The notes under the pieces were generated by a model. That model saw only the letters and a list, made by a program, of their open reading frames with translations. It did no database searches and had not been told where the DNA came from. A stretch of 64,000 nucleotides of DNA, taken from contig CM060183.1 of NCBI GenBank assembly GCA_030549335.1, forward strand, positions 30,579,052 to 30,643,051, given 5' to 3'. Origin of the DNA: Pontederia crassipes. Taxonomy: Eukaryota > Streptophyta > Magnoliopsida > Commelinales > Pontederiaceae. Position numbers and translations under genes: made by a program. Positions 63,556 to 64,000 of the stretch are shown here, in pieces; position 1 is the stretch's first letter; each line of letters opens with the position of its first letter.

Positions 63556-64000
63556 TCAACTCGGACGAGTCGACTCGCCCTCTCCACTCTCGTGTTCCAG
63601 CCCGAGTTCCCGGATCCCAATCTCCAGATCGGCGGCAGCCACGAGGAGGTCGACGGCCTGCAATGGTTCTAGGACCGCGAGGACCTCCCGCAGCGTCAGC
63701 AGTCTCAGCTCGTCCGCCCTCCTCATGACTCGCGCGAGCCCCGCCAACCAGCTTGCCTCCGCGTCCGTGCCCTTCCCCACGAAGAGATCCGCCATTGCTC
63801 CCTGTACCTCCTCCATCTCCCTCTCGATGGCCAGCTCCTGCTTTATCGTCTTGCGCTGGATCTCGTCGATGCGCACCAGCTGATCCCCGGTCAGGTCCCC
63901 GAGGTCGCCCGAGTGGACGCCGAAGCGCAGGAGGTCCGCCAACTGCGCCTCGAACCGCTGGCCCGCCTCGGAGTACAGGAGGTGGACGAGAGCGTTGGGG
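63556..64000 (-). CDS. DOG1-domain protein, C-terminal part (runs off the window)
   Basis: The 3' end of a minus-strand gene. The frame is open from the window edge to the stop at 63556. The visible sequence begins with a HLLYSEAGQRFEAQ-like segment, continues with ADLLRFGVHSGDLGDLTGDQ, and ends with VLEPLQAVDLLVAAADLEIG. These match the DOG1 domain of DELAY OF GERMINATION 1-like proteins. The pattern fits DOG1-like proteins better than TGA bZIP factors, whose C-terminus is different. Family members act in seed dormancy and bind haem in some cases. The methionine at 63942 is internal to the domain, so the true start lies to the right of the window. GC-rich coding sequence fits a monocot. Confidence 0.88.
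   Translation of the reverse strand, partial: PNALVHLLYSEAGQRFEAQLADLLRFGVHSGDLGDLTGDQLVRIDEIQRKTIKQELAIEREMEEVQGAMADLFVGKGTDAEASWLAGLARVMRRADELRLLTLREVLAVLEPLQAVDLLVAAADLEIGIRELGLEHESGEGESTRPS

Overview
This window is nuclear plant DNA: spliced genes with GT-AG introns, plant-only gene families, Au-SINE-like retroposons, an RTE-type LINE and many MITE-like elements in AT-rich spacers. GC-rich first exons (the Tubby-like gene and the DOG1-like gene) next to AT-rich introns suggest a monocot outside the grasses, for example Zingiberales or palms. That placement is inference. There is no bacterial, organellar or CRISPR content.

Region by region: 1-9.3 kb is a repeat-rich spacer. It has three short SINE-like elements with perfect target-site duplications. 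A 4.3 kb non-autonomous LTR retrotransposon (minus strand) sits inside one terminal inverted repeat of an older element whose GC-rich core is a hairpin minisatellite. 9.6-13.4 kb holds an unassigned possible leader exon, a tandem duplication and a Ty3-like gag fossil. 13.95-15.92 kb is an intronless-coding cation/calcium exchanger (CCX3/4 type). 18.03-21.17 kb is a complete but decayed RTE LINE insertion with an 18-bp target-site duplication. It shares both ends with the short SINE-like elements.

The gene-dense middle has four clear genes. A plant cysteine oxidase (PCO4/5 type, minus, 22.6-30.2 kb) has five coding exons and a leader intron carrying two PIF/Harbinger-type elements. MBF1 (MBF1a/b type, plus, 32.1-35.75 kb) lies head-to-head with it. 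A Tubby-like F-box gene (minus, 36.8-39.8 kb) is convergent with MBF1. From 40 to 56.5 kb I see no convincing host gene: long AAT and TA microsatellites, long-inverted-repeat elements, (TA)n-flanked mosaics and AT-rich MITE-like sequence. 57.16-62.15 kb is a 13-exon LRR receptor-like pseudokinase of the MRH1/MDIS1-interacting type. The right edge (63.56 kb onward, minus) holds the 3' part of a DOG1-domain gene that runs off the window.

The genes do not form a pathway. PCO (oxygen sensing through N-terminal cysteine oxidation), MBF1 (stress coactivator) and the Tubby-like F-box protein (membrane-tethered stress/phosphoinositide signalling) are all stress-linked, but their adjacency is most simply ordinary gene order. 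Exon models were built by hand from splice sites and reading-frame closure. All five complete models close in frame at lengths normal for their families.
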